Source: Psococerastis gibbosa (taxonomy: Eukaryota > Arthropoda > Insecta > Psocodea > Psocidae). From it: a stretch of 64,000 bases of DNA. Location of the stretch: NCBI GenBank assembly GCA_963971405.1, contig OZ020490.1, forward strand, positions 30,529,464-30,593,463, read 5' to 3'. The notes beneath the pieces were generated by a model, which was given only the letters and a program-made list of their open reading frames with translations, did not search any database and had not been told where the DNA came from. Position numbers and translations under genes: made by a program. The first letter of the stretch is position 1. The number at the start of each line of letters is the position of its first letter. Shown piece by piece: positions 1-10,467 of the stretch.

Positions 1-575
1 ATTAATGAATTAATGGATAAATTCTTCAAACCATACAGGTTAAAATACACAAAATTTTATTTCGGGGGGGGGGGGTCCGGACCCCATGGACCACCCCCCT
101 GGGCACGACCATGAAACCAAGGGTGCCTTGACAGAATTTGCTAGAGGCCCCCCGCTGACTTAATCCGGCACCGGCGTGCAGTTGTACTCATCATGCCCGG
201 TACATGCACTTTTGTCGATAAATCTACTAAAACTGGATAATATGATTCTGATACTGATAGTGATTCCGAAACAGCTACTGATGCTGAGTCCAGTACTAAC
301 TGGCTTTCCAAACAAAGGGTTATATTTACTTTCATTGCCCGCCGTGTTAAAAGTCATATTGGAAGCCTGATGATGGGAGTAGCACCCACTCCCAAAAAGT
401 CGCCCCCTTCCCCTGAAAATGGGCTCCGCCGTAATTGTTCGATGACTGTGAGGTCACTGCCTCTAATGACTATTAACACAGCAGGCCATGTAAGTTCAAC
501 TAACCCTTTGTTAAATAATACTACACCATTGCCATTAATAGCTTTACCAATAGACCTTATATATATTAATGGCCA
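1..575. other. Left-edge intergenic/intronic stretch, no gene recognised
   Basis: This lies downstream (minus-strand sense) of the second ABCA coding exon, so it should be intron. It holds a run of 13 G near 64 followed by a C-rich block, which resembles the poly-G interior of the short hAT-like elements elsewhere in the window. I see no further ABCA exon and no long reading frame that looks coding. Confidence 0.4.
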
Positions 576-581
576 CCTTAC

Positions 582-909
582 GTGTCAGCGGTTAGATGCC
601 GATTTTGAGTAGTTGTTGCATTTCTCTCCAGTCCACCAAGCAGTGAAGGGCTGCGCTTGACATCCTCCAGGGTGACTCCATTCTTGTCCAGGTGCATCAG
701 CATTTCTGCATTAATTTTCACAATTTCATACGTCACCCCCAACTTGTCAAGTTCTTCCATGATGGTCTCATTTGCACGGGTCTTCTCGAGCCACGCTTGT
801 GTTTCCTCTTTCTCTTCGGCCAATTTCAAAGTTTGAACGTTGTCTGGTAGCGTGTTGTTCAAGGCGTACTCGCAAAGCCATGCGTTTGTGGATAGTGCTT
901 CGTTAGGAA
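582..909 (-). CDS. ABCA transporter, second coding exon (partial gene)
   Basis: Read on the minus strand, an acceptor (..TTTTAAG) precedes 909 and a donor (GTAAGG) follows 582. The 328-nt exon continues the frame of the exon at 1573-1828: the split codon G|TT gives Val. The 109 residues contain several N-x-T sequons and an acidic, helix-like stretch. That fits the large extracellular loop that follows the first membrane helix in ABCA proteins. This loop is poorly conserved, so the assignment rests mainly on splice phase and on its position behind the recognisable first exon. The phase at the donor is 2, and the remaining exons must lie beyond the left edge. Confidence 0.6.
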
Positions 910-954
910 CTTAAAATGAGACAAATTAATATAGAATTAATGTATCGAGTGCTG

Positions 955-1160
955 ATCACCTCGGAAGGAATTCCCCAAGTGGTTCGGAATCCACTATAAT
1001 CGCAGGAGGTCCACCCTGTCAGTCAACTCCCCTTCTTCCGAGGTGAAGGAGTCTGCCCTTAGGGTGCCTCAAGTTAATAAACAGACTCACTCCCCCGCCA
1101 GACTGACAGGGTTGCTTAAAGCAGAAATGCTAAAAGCTGGCGTTGGTAAACAGACAAACA
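955..1160 (+). repeat. 5S-headed SINE, 5'-truncated copy
   Basis: From CCCCAAGTGGTTCGG to the end GCAGAAATGC..GGCGTTGG this matches the 3' two thirds of the SINE seen complete at 12004-12365. The head is missing. It lies in the first ABCA intron. Confidence 0.75.
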
Positions 1161-1213
1161 TACAATATAGAATTAATTAATGCTTTCCTTTTTATATACA
1201 TTAGTAAAAGGAA

Positions 1214-1500
1214 ATGATGGTCCAAATTTTCAAAATTTCAGCGGATTTACAAGTTTTATAAGGTCCCTAGAATAAAAAAAAAGTGTTTTTTTTTACGAAA
1301 TGTCAAGTCTGTCAGTGGAATTGCAGGCAAACTCGGTAAATTGTAGTGAAATTTACAATTTAGCATGAAAATGTATAAAAATCATAATATCTATTCTATA
1401 CATCATATACACGTATAGTATATTTTGGGCTCAAAATTTAACGCCTATATTTGACGGCTCTATACGATTGGTTTCTCCTGTGAGCATTGACTTTTTGAAA
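1214..1500 (+). repeat. Fragment of the Helentron-like repeat
   Basis: A diverged piece shares the block 'AAATTTCA.CGGATTTACAAG..', the 'TTTACGAAATGTC' block and the start of the GTCT microsatellite with the full copies at 27417-28268 and 53786-54592. Confidence 0.5.
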
Positions 1501-1572
1501 AGAAAAAAAAAAAACTCACACACTTCAATTAATTTGCTGTCTAGGTACCGGTAACTATGGGCCTATACATAC

Positions 1573-1828
1573 CTTTACTAGTACTGTTAACTTGCAAGCC
1601 ATCAAGTGGTATTTTTGCACTAAGAGGTGGCAAATAATTAGGTGAAAACGGCTCGAAAGTGGCTGTCTCGTCGATGTGTATAATGTTGACTTGTTGACGA
1701 ATTAGGATCAAAAAAAGGCTAAAGACGAGCGGCGCTACAACTTCCAGTGTAGTTTGGATCCAGTGCCTGCGCTGGGTAGTCCAGTTTTTCCACACCAGGA
1801 GACGGAATTTTCGCCAGGAATTTGACAT
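1573..1828 (-). CDS. ABCA-type ABC transporter, first coding exon (partial gene)
   Basis: The start codon at 1828 opens an 85-codon exon ending at a good donor (AAAG|GTATGT). The protein begins with a short basic segment containing the 'LLVWKNWTTQRR' type signature (cytosolic, just before the first helix). A hydrophobic helix follows at about residues 28-45 ('VVAPLVFSLFLILI'), then a lumenal segment with an N-x-T site. This order is the hallmark of the extreme N terminus of ABCA full transporters (ABCA1/ABCA3 group), which move lipids across membranes. Only the N terminus is in the window; no nucleotide-binding domain is present. The ABCA3-like label is an inference from the 'LLWKN' block. 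Confidence 0.75.
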
Positions 1829-1997
1829 CCTATGTAGGGTAAAAATGTGGTCAATATTGGATGATCAAATCAAATCAAATGTGTTTAATTCTAACTCAAA
1901 GTACATGAACTGCGTCGACTTTTTTTTCTTCTAATTTACAGGGAACGTTCTTGCGTATGCATATCGAATTTGATAATATAAGTTACAGGCTTTATAT

Positions 1998-2136
1998 AAT
2001 TAGAGAAAGGAAAACATGGAAAAATGGACGGAAAACAGATTCCAACCCGTGTCTTACACCTTATATACCGCGGGGCGTTGCTCTGACCGCTAAATCTTGC
2101 TTCCGTCCATTTTTCCATGTTTTCCTTTCTCTAATT
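1998..2136. repeat. Perfect 35-bp inverted repeat around a tRNA-like core
   Basis: Arms 1998-2032 and 2102-2136 are exact reverse complements. The 69-nt loop, read on the minus strand, looks like a degenerate tRNA: an A-box-like TAGCGGTCAGAGC, then a B-box-like GGGTTGGAATC. Two related tRNA-like sequences with flanking inverted arms occur at 27067-27183 and about 50310-50440. Confidence 0.7.
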
Positions 2137-2171
2137 CTCATGCCTGCAAAGGTTTTTCTACAAAGTTACGG

Positions 2172-2600
2172 TAGGCAGTGGCGTAGCCAGGGGGGTGGTC
2201 AACGGGGTCCGGACCTCACCCCAAAATTTAGCAAAATAGCAAAATATTTAGATATTGATCTAAAACAAACTCGCCGGGGAGACCCCGGTCCCCCTTTTCC
2301 CAGTTTTGTTAATAAAGTTATCGTCTGCAAAATCAAAATTTCAGGCCTATCTTTTAAAAAACTATTCTGGGGGGGGGGGGCGCCAAATGAAACACCACCC
2401 CATTCGAAAACCTATCGTAAGTGGGCAAACTTTATGAAAACTGGACCCCCCACGGGTCCAGCCCATTATGGGGGCGGGGGGTTGTTGTGGGTCAAAATAG
2501 GAAAAACATATGCAGTATCAATTAAATCAGAGCGTAATAAGTTAACTTACCAAATTTACCTAATTTGGGGAGGGGCACGGAGGTAGCTGTCCGTCCATGG
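2172..2600 (+). repeat. Short hAT-like element remnant with poly-G interior
   Basis: It begins with GCAGTGGCGTAGCCAGG, a typical hAT-type terminus. It contains a run of 11 G near 2370 and the phrase ACGGGTCCAGCCCATT..GGGGG that recurs at 14855, 24715 and (inverted) 55370. The right end is not clear. The 211-codon open frame through it is not protein-like and is rejected. Confidence 0.5.
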
Positions 2601-2670
2601 TACTCTGTATACCTCTAATTGAATGATGTTATTCGTATTATAACATACAATATTTGATATATAAGCCTAA

Positions 2671-3130
2671 GGCGCCCATGCCACCGACCAGCTAGGGCTA
2701 TTTACAAAAACAGTGATGTGGTAGCAGACATTCAAGACTTAGGCGGGGGTTTCCACCGACCTCGCATTGCAGAATTGACGGAAATGTTTATTTTCCTCTA
2801 TGCCATAGTTAAAATTGATCAATGATCATACAGTAAAATCACAAACAAACAAACTAAAATTAAAAAATGGCGTCATGGGATATGTTAAGTACAAACAGGT
2901 TTCTATAAAAAGAAAAATTCTAATTTCCGTCGATGTCATTTGCATTCTGCAATGCGAGGATTTTGAAATCGTCAGAGCGGCCAAGTCCCCCTGGGCTGAT
3001 CGCGCCTAATTAAGTAGTAAGTAAGTAAGTAGTAATGCGAGGTCAGTGGAAACGCCACCTAAGTCTTGAATGTCTGCTACCACGTCACCGTTTTTGTAAA
3101 TAGCCCCAGCCGGTCGGTGGAATGGGCGCC
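2671..3130. mobile_element. Foldback MITE (GGCGCCC family) with a LINE tail inside
   Basis: The ends GGCGCCCATGCCACCGAC and its complement are flanked by TAA on both sides. The inner part repeats a second terminal-like motif (TTAGGCGGGGGTTTCCACC). The element is self-complementary over most of its length. The right arm is interrupted by a 74-bp LINE tail (2960-3033). No coding capacity. Confidence 0.8.
2960..3033 (+). mobile_element. 74-bp LINE 3' tail insertion
   Basis: The 9-bp AATGCGAGG occurs at 2951-2959 and again at 3034-3042, so it is a target duplication. The insert encodes the tail 'VRAAKSPWADRA*'-like and ends in (GTAA)n. A related tail ('VRAAKSPPGLIAPN*'-like) lies at 55205-55285. 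Confidence 0.75.
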
Positions 3131-3133
3131 TAA

Positions 3134-3494
3134 ATACAAGTCCCATGCACTTAATAAGGTCATTGTGGATTATTTTGGTCCCTGCTGGATATATAACTAC
3201 TATTTATGTGTACTTTGTCCCCCAAGACCCCATTTCCTTAATAATTAAGATCTTGCTGGGTTTCAAATTACACAGATCACAAATATTAACGCCGCCTTTA
3301 ATTTTTTTCTTGGAAGTGAAAGGTCCAAAAAAATGATCCGCTTATGCCCAGCATTAGCAACAGTCAACAGCATTTAAAAAAAAATTATTTTGAACTTTAG
3401 TCTTTACCCCTATATAGTGTTTAAATTTATCGTAATTAATAGCAAGTTATGTTTATTCAGTAGATAGGTAATATCTCCGTATATATACAGCTTT
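3134..3494. other. Spacer between two MITEs
   Basis: AT-rich; I see no gene or clear repeat. Confidence 0.3.
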
Positions 3495-3878
3495 GGTGCC
3501 CATTCCACCGACCGGCTAGGGCTATTTACAAAAACGGTGACGTGGTAGCAGACATTCAAGACTTAGGTGGCATTTCCACCGATCTCGCATTGCAGAATGC
3601 AAATGACATTGACGGAAATTAGAATTTTTCTTTTTATAGAAATCTATTGAAATGTTTGCACTTAACATATCCCATGACGCCACTTTTTAATTTTAGTTTG
3701 TTTGTTTGTGATTTTACTCTATGATCATTGATCAATTTTAACTATGGCATAGAGGAAAATAAACATTTCCGTCAATTCTGCAATGCGAGGTCGGTGGAAA
3801 CCCCGCCTAAGTCTTGAATGTCTGCTACCACGTCACTGTTTTTGTAAATAGCCCTAGCCGGTCGATGGAATGGGCGCC
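3495..3878. mobile_element. Foldback MITE (GGCGCCC family)
   Basis: A 384-bp element with ends GGTGCCCATTCCACCGAC / GGTCGATGGAATGGGCGCC. The internal GTGGTAGCAGAC is in both arms and an inner GGCGG..TTTCCACCGA motif is in each arm. It lies 364 bp from a sister copy at 2671-3130. Confidence 0.8.
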
Positions 3879-4481
3879 TTTTCGTGCAGTTTTCTCGCTA
3901 GACCTACTGTTGGTAGTATAGTGTAATAAGTAATAAGTAAAATAAGTAATTGAACCTACCTGCACTACCCAGCTCTGTACAGGAATACTGCCTCACTCAA
4001 TCTTGATATCGTCCTTTCTATACCGGTTCGTAATAAAACGGTCGAGATAGCGTTGGCTATAATGAGATTTATTAAAATTAATATACTGTAGGTGGCTAAA
4101 TGGCAAAGGTAAATATTGTGCATTATTGCAGGGCCATTAGGCTTTTTGAAGTACGGTATGCTATACAGTAGTTATTACCATTACAGTCTACTATTTCCAA
4201 TAATAACTCTCCTGTTTACAAGGTCTTAATAAAGCGGTCGAGATTACGTTGGTTATAAAGAGATTTATCAAAATTAAGGTACCTAGGTAGCCTACCTATA
4301 ATGGCTAAGGTATACATTGTGTACATTATTGCACTGCCACTAGGCTCTTTTACAATATATGTTGTATATATTACCGTACTATTGTAATATTAACTTCGGA
4401 TTAAATTTACATTTTGAATAATAAAGTCTATTTAAGAGGCTACAGCCTATGAAGGCAATATTTGCATAGTGAATTTTTGTT
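3879..4481. other. Non-coding spacer left of the hAT element
   Basis: It contains a diverged direct repeat: 'GAGATAGCGTTGGCTATAA' near 4041 and a similar phrase near 4241, each followed by 'GAGATTTAT.AAAATTAA'. Nothing else was recognised. The last ~20 bases (4462-4489) look like the tail of the tRNA-SINE split by the hAT element. Confidence 0.4.
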
Positions 4482-4489
4482 GTTCTATT

Positions 4490-7036
4490 TAGGGTTGCCA
4501 GATTCGCAAAACATAAAAACCGGACAGGGAGCTAATGTGGCATTCTATCTAGTGTAAATTTTTATAAAAAAAGGTCATTTTATCTAGTCTAAAATTCAGT
4601 GAATTTTGAGGAACTTGTTATCATAGTAACTGGCAAGCTAGCCTACCGCTTAAATAAAAATAAAAAAATGACAGTACATAGAGTAGACTTTTTTAATTCC
4701 TGTATGCTGTAATTATTTTATTACATTGTATGTAGGCTACCATACATTATTACATACAATACAGTTACAGTAAGACATAATTAGATATGCATTTTAATTT
4801 TTAAGCTCCGTATTTATCACTTGACGCAGTGGCTTTCAGGAGAGCTTTGTTTTCAGCAATGGAAGCTGCGAAATCTGTGCAGCTCTCTTCAATGTTAAAA
4901 AAAACGCATAGTTCACTCTTTACTGTATTTATGGAAAGACGATTTCTTTCGTTGGTCCACAAGTTACCCATGACGCTAAAAATTCGCTCTACGTGAGCGT
5001 TAGATACCGGGACGCTCAGCACATATTGTAGTACTTTCAGTAAGTTCGGTGCACTTTCTTCTTTTTTAAAAAATTCACACCACATTTCCAGAGATGATAC
5101 CTCAAGGGATTTCAGAGACGGTAGAACACTTTCAAGCGCCGACAGCTCACTGTAAATATTGTCTGATGCCAATTTGTCCTTCCAAGGGGAGGCCATCCAT
5201 ATATCAACTATTTCGTTCAAGTTAGGGAAGGTGCGTACTAAATCCAAGCAACTGTAGAGTTTGAATTTGCTTGAATCATATGGGTACCATTTTTCCAAAT
5301 AATTTACAGCTCTGTGATAAGCATTCAAAGCTTCTTCCGTAAATTTGTCAATTTTAGTTTTTTCGATGTGACCTCTCCTGAAAGCCATTTGCACCTTCAT
5401 TCCAAAGAAATTGTCTCTTATTTTTTTCAGAAGTTCATTCCTGAACTTGACCATAACGTAATGTAAGTTGAATGCTGTCGTAGTCTTTTTTTCCAGCATT
5501 AGGAGAACTTCTTGAAATGCTGCCATCAAATTATGAATAAAGTAAAGATATAGTTCATGAATAGTAGGATTTGATTCACTCGCTAACTGATCTTCCTGGT
5601 CTTTCAGGAAGTCCCAAATCACTTTCGGGCAGTTCTCCTCACCCTTCTCCAAAAAATACATTTTTATTGGTTCCCAGCTTGATAGGACCCTGTCAACGGC
5701 ACGAAATAAGCTAAGCCATCTCGTTGGTACATGCCTCAGAACTTCATGGTAGTCACTTTCAAAGAAACTGAAACACTCCTTAAGCTCTTCTCTCCTTTTG
5801 GCTGAACAAGAAAACTCACCAAATATCTTTGATACGAGATTTTCAACATCCAGTGAAATTACTTTTAGTGCATATTTTGCGCAGTTATGAAAAATATGAT
5901 CGTGACAATGTCCAGCAAATATATCAGCATTTTCCTCTGACGCCAGTTTTTGAAAAACGGAATTGTTTACCCCAAAATTTACGGATGTATTGTCCGCACC
6001 GTAGGCTGTCACCATTTTCCAAGACAATTTTGATTTCGTTAGTACTTCACACAACTTTTCTTTAACGGACCTAGAATCCTCAAAGGGATCTTCATAGAAA
6101 TCCAAAATCTTGTGACGAATTCCATTTGGCATAAAATATTGTGCCACAACGGGATAAAATTTTTTGTTTCCCTTATTGGAGGCGTCTGTAGCCACAGAAA
6201 ATGGTATGTTAGTTTTTAAATCTTTTAGAGCAATCTCCATTGCATGCGGGTAAAGGACATGGTTTACAATAGCAGAGCATTTTGTGCGTCCCCCAGTCAT
6301 CTGCTTTACAATATCAGAATCTGTTATAACCATCTTCATAACCTTTGTGTAGCAATCTTGAGCCAGGTAAGAAGTGTGATGTTTCACGCTGTGAAACACT
6401 TCAGTAATTTCGGCTATGCTTACCTTTTCTTTCTGCATGGTATCTTTTTGACGCACAAAAAATTTTTCCATTCTCAGTGATTGTGTTCTAGCGGCTTCAG
6501 CTTCCATGTGTTTTTTTCTATTTCCATGATTTTTAACCGCCTTTAAGCCATCAAACCCAATTGTGAAATTGTTATGACATAACTTACAGAAAGCACTTGT
6601 TTCAACTTTGCTGTCCTTTGCCAGCCACGAAAAGTCTGCCTCCCATTCCACATTGTAGTGGCACATCCTTCTCATTTTTTTGTTGGCATTGCCCTTAACT
6701 TGGAATTCACTATCCCTTTCCCTATCCATTTCTACTTTAAAATGTAATAACTGGAATGATTGTTGTTATTTACTTATTATAAAAGCAGACGAAGTTATGA
6801 AACTGAAGCAGACGCCACTAGCCATTCGCGCGATAAATAGGTTGGCTAACTTGTTTTGGCGGCTAGCATCAGATTTTTAAAATTATTTCGTTCTATCCTC
6901 AAGTAAAAAAAATTTTTTTCACACTCAAACGAAAAAACCGGACAAAGCATTGTCCGGTCAAACATTTATTTTTTCACCGGACAGAGGTACGAAAAACCGG
7001 ACTGTCCGGTCAAAAACCGGACATCTGGCAACCCTA
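4490..7036 (-). mobile_element. Complete hAT DNA transposon
   Basis: The 2547-bp element has identical 14-bp inverted ends, TAGGGTTGCCAGAT at 4490-4503 and its complement at 7023-7036. The 8-bp GTTCTATT at 4482-4489 and 7037-7044 is the target duplication. The right subterminal region (6930-7025) is packed with ACCGGACA/TGTCCGGT motifs, probable transposase binding sites. It inserted into the 3' part of a tRNA-headed SINE, whose body continues from 7037. Intact ends, intact duplication and an intact reading frame together suggest recent insertion. Confidence 0.92.
4801..6729 (-). CDS. hAT transposase
   Basis: A single uninterrupted frame of 642 codons occupies most of the hAT element. A BED-like zinc finger sits at the N terminus (C48, C51, H68, H74). 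The RNase-H-like core shows the expected acidic residues: D182 in 'VATDASNKG', D246 in 'YGADNTS', and E581 in the C-terminal dimerisation (hATC) block 'VPVSNAHVERIFS'. The conserved 'PTRWLS' block is at about 335-340. The protein would bind the element ends in the nucleus and catalyse cut-and-paste movement. The start at 6729 was chosen because it is the first ATG and gives a complete zinc finger. No frameshift or stop is present, so the enzyme may be functional. Confidence 0.93.
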   Translation of the reverse strand: MDRERDSEFQVKGNANKKMRRMCHYNVEWEADFSWLAKDSKVETSAFCKLCHNNFTIGFDGLKAVKNHGNRKKHMEAEAARTQSLRMEKFFVRQKDTMQKEKVSIAEITEVFHSVKHHTSYLAQDCYTKVMKMVITDSDIVKQMTGGRTKCSAIVNHVLYPHAMEIALKDLKTNIPFSVATDASNKGNKKFYPVVAQYFMPNGIRHKILDFYEDPFEDSRSVKEKLCEVLTKSKLSWKMVTAYGADNTSVNFGVNNSVFQKLASEENADIFAGHCHDHIFHNCAKYALKVISLDVENLVSKIFGEFSCSAKRREELKECFSFFESDYHEVLRHVPTRWLSLFRAVDRVLSSWEPIKMYFLEKGEENCPKVIWDFLKDQEDQLASESNPTIHELYLYFIHNLMAAFQEVLLMLEKKTTTAFNLHYVMVKFRNELLKKIRDNFFGMKVQMAFRRGHIEKTKIDKFTEEALNAYHRAVNYLEKWYPYDSSKFKLYSCLDLVRTFPNLNEIVDIWMASPWKDKLASDNIYSELSALESVLPSLKSLEVSSLEMWCEFFKKEESAPNLLKVLQYVLSVPVSNAHVERIFSVMGNLWTNERNRLSINTVKSELCVFFNIEESCTDFAASIAENKALLKATASSDKYGA

Positions 7037-7225
7037 GTTCTATTACTAAGCCAACCTAGCGGAGTTAGGGCTATAAAGCCCTCTCTTACACTCAGCAAGA
7101 ATGACCCGGGACCGCCTGCTTTACATGCCCTCCGAAGCATGGCCAGAAAATGTAGCCAGTGTGGGACTCGAACCAACAACCTTTCGGGTGAAAGTCGGAG
7201 TCTGTACCACTAGTCTACAGGTCTA
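7037..7225 (-). repeat. tRNA-headed SINE, split by the hAT element
   Basis: Minus-strand sense: a tRNA-like head with the B box GGTTCGAGTCCCACACTGG, then the body TTTTCTGGCCATGCTTCGG..GCTTTATAGCCCTAACTCC ending at AATAGAAC. The hAT insertion separates the tail (left of 4482). This is copy A of a family with at least seven members here. Confidence 0.85.
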
Positions 7226-7457
7226 TACTATTCAATATGTCGCAGATACAAAATAAACATTTCACCCTCCATTGAGTAAAGACTCGTATCTGTACTGGGT
7301 TAAGTCACGCTTTCACCTGTTTCATTGCGTCAATGGTAAGCTTGTCTCAGCTTGTCCATTATCGTTTGTTGCCGGTGCACCTGTAGGTTGACATCCAGAA
7401 CGTATACCAGTTTGTCAATGGCTAAAAGTTCATATACGGAAACAATACAAATAAAGT

Positions 7458-7680
7458 CGGGACATGTAGAGTAGTGGAACGGACTCCAACTTTCACTCGA
7501 AAGGTTGTTGATTCGAGTCCCACACTTGCTATATTTTCTGGCCATGCTTCGGAGGGCATGTAAAGCAGGCGGTCCCGGGCTTTCCTAGTTGAGTGTAAGA
7601 GAGGGCTTATAGCTCTAACTCAGGAAGGTTGGCTTTGTAATAGAACAAAAAAGTCGATATTTATTTATTTTATTTATTTA
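7458..7680 (+). repeat. tRNA-headed SINE with ATTT tail
   Basis: It starts GACATGTAGAGTAGTGGAACGG (A box), B box GATTCGAGTCCCACAC, and ends in (TATTTATT)n. It is in opposite orientation to the copy 230 bp away. Confidence 0.85.
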
Positions 7681-9800
7681 TTATTAACATCCGAAATCTA
7701 TGGGGTCGTTGGCATTGGACAAGGGTGAAGGGCCCTATGGTCCATGAAAAGTCCTTCAAAAAAATTTAAATTACAATTCCATTGAGTAGATACGTAACTG
7801 AAGTACAGCAGTATTGATTTCGCGCGACGACCCACTGTTATCATTGCAACAATTTTGATAGTCTCCGGTACGGACATCTTGTATATTGCCCATTATAAAG
7901 CATTTTTGTGGCCACCACCAGCTCGCTAATATTTGGTTGTTGCTTTCCCATTTATGCGTTATTATAAGGAAAGCTTAATGTGTTGGTCGAATTTTTCGAT
8001 TTCGAAATTTCATTGGATTTATACCTTTTGAGGTCCCAGGAACCAAAAAATGTGTTTTATTATGAAATTTAGTCTGTTCGTCGGTCTGTCTGCCTGTCAT
8101 TCTATCGCCTCAACGATCAATGCAGTGCTTTCACGCTTTGGGATAGGAAAAGTCGATGCAACTGAAATTTAACTCTAGAACAATGATTCACTATGGGACT
8201 TCTCATATTATCTATGCTAATTTGAAAATAGGAAAGCATATACAGTGTGTACGGATTCATTCGTGCCGGTTCTTTTCTTTGTTAGGATGTGTGCACATTG
8301 ACTTACTTATTTATCGAATACTTATACGAATACCCCCTTTTATGTAATTTTTCCACAATTGCTTATTCTGAAGATTCAGGTACCGGTACGTATATATATT
8401 CTTGCTGGTCGTCACCCTCCATTTTTTAATATTGTAAATGTTGTTTTGATTTGATTTACTAAAATTTGATTTGATTTGATTTGAATTAGATCGCTATATA
8501 ACATTGTTAGATGGTGGTCAAACGAATTTTTCCCTCTATAGGTCCCCCACCCTCCGGGAAAGAAATTGTTTCTACAATAACTAGTTAAGAATTATTTCTT
8601 CACATAGTTTTTACCAAATTTGATTGCTTCAAAAAGTTTTCACAGAACAATCAGCGCTATATATCATAACCATTGATTCAGGCTACAGTACCCTCTTCGG
8701 TACCTTACTATACAGTAAGTTACTTACCATAGATAAATATATGTACGCCGGCCTTCTACTTTAATATTAACTAAATTACCTATCAATTTTCCAGAGACAT
8801 TGTGTTTCTGCCGAGCACTGTTGTCCGGACTTACAGCTTTATAAAAACACCGAAACAAAAATAAGCCCACTAGCTTGTCAACAGGATATAGCCATAAAAT
8901 TAATGATCGTAAATAGTACATTGGTGGACGTAACGTAACAGTGGGTGTACACTATTTAGTATAGGTAACCTATCAGCTTAAGGTAAGCCACACAGGTGGT
9001 ACGCGTGTAATAGGCTATACAGGCCACGTGGCCTTGTAGGCTGCAGTCACATGAATGGGCAATTACCCGTAATCATTAATAAATTATTTATTTTATTATT
9101 TAATTGGACTATTACTAAAGTCTTTAAAATTTAGAAAAGAAAAGGTTGCTGAGTAGGCCTACTATTTAAGAAAAAAAATCCCTTTCGGCTCTAGCCGATC
9201 AGGTGCAGGGAGATTCCATAAAAGCATCGACCCCGCTTCGCGATTTCTCTTTCCCTTATTAATGATAACATATTGCACAATTAAAGTGCTCTTGAACATA
9301 TTTCGCACAATCTCCAACCCCTCCTTCGCCCTTTTAAAACGCTAAGCAGGCATATGAACTTATATCGGTACCTACCTAATTAAAAAAATATTATTATTAA
9401 TACGAGTATAAAAACACTCTATTCGATTCTATTCCCTAAAAAAATCGTAGGGAGTGGGATAAGAGCTCAACACCAATTACAATACAATAAGTCGAATATT
9501 ACTCACTAAATTAGGATAAGAGAGAATAAATATCGGCCAATATATGAACATCAAAGAATCGGGTTAAATGCTACAGCCAATTAAAAATCCCTCCAAAAAA
9601 ACACGACCAAAAAATCAAATTTGGATTTTTTTTTTAGTAAACAACCGAGAATGAATATAAATAATCCATCACTTAAACTGAAAGTAATAGTAGTGTTGAA
9701 GTACAGTAGTACCAATAACCATCACCATGCCGTATTGACAGTCTAAAGTAACCAAGCTCTTTCTGGGCATTATTCATTAGACTATAATGTATGTAACTGT
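7681..9800. other. Intergenic, no gene recognised
   Basis: AT-rich. 7965-8135 is a diverged Helentron-like fragment (GGTCCCAGGAACC then a GTCT-rich tract). 9175-9230 (ATCCCTTTCGGCTCTAGCCGAT..AGGGAGATTCC) recurs inverted near 20405-20450. No open frame is convincing. Confidence 0.4.
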
Positions 9801-10338
9801 CAGGGCCGGATTTAGGCTTCGGAGGCCCCTAGGCACAGTTCTCTGTGGGGGCCCTCCCAAAAGAACCAGCTCCATTGGCTTTCCCTCACTGTTTCATTGC
9901 AGATGTAGAGTATAGTATAGGATATTTAGAAAGAAAGAAAATTGTCTTTATTTTCAATGTGGGCGAATTTTGGGCCTTTCGGCCCACTCTTACAATTAAC
10001 CCACAATATTTTTACAGAAATATTACAATATTATTATAAAATTAAATAAATAAATAAATACATAACGGTAAAATATTAGGAAAAGAGGGACAATAAAAAT
10101 AAGAGCATAATACTTGGCCTTACATTTCATTTTTGTAACGGTAACGTGTCACTGTCAGGTGAAATTAATGCCACCACACTAAATTTCCCGCCATAATATA
10201 TATATATATTTTTTTTTTACAAAGTTCCTTTTTTTTTCCTTATTAAATTCGTGGTTTTTTTTTAATTTTGTGGGGGCCCCTTTCGTGTGAGGGCCTCTAG
10301 GCAGCTGCCTACTCTGCCTATTTCTAAATCCGGGTCTG
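9801..10338. mobile_element. Non-autonomous hAT-like element
   Basis: Ends CAGGGCCGGATTTAG / TAAATCCGGGTCTG. The flanking 8-mers GTAACTGT (9793-9800) and GTAAATGT (10339-10346) match at 7 of 8. Its 538 bp contain G/C runs and AT simple repeats but no transposase. Confidence 0.8.
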
Positions 10339-10467
10339 GTAAATGTTCTGTTAATACAGGGCAGTCTGGTTCCTCCCTGCGTCCATATTCACCAATTCGC
10401 CAATTTAAGTATGAAGTTTCTACGGGGCGTTTTGCGTGAAATTTCTGTACTTTAGGCTACACGGTAT

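Noticed and set aside
1951-2586. 211-codon plus-strand open frame
   Set aside because: It crosses the inverted repeat and a poly-G hAT-like remnant; composition is not protein-like.
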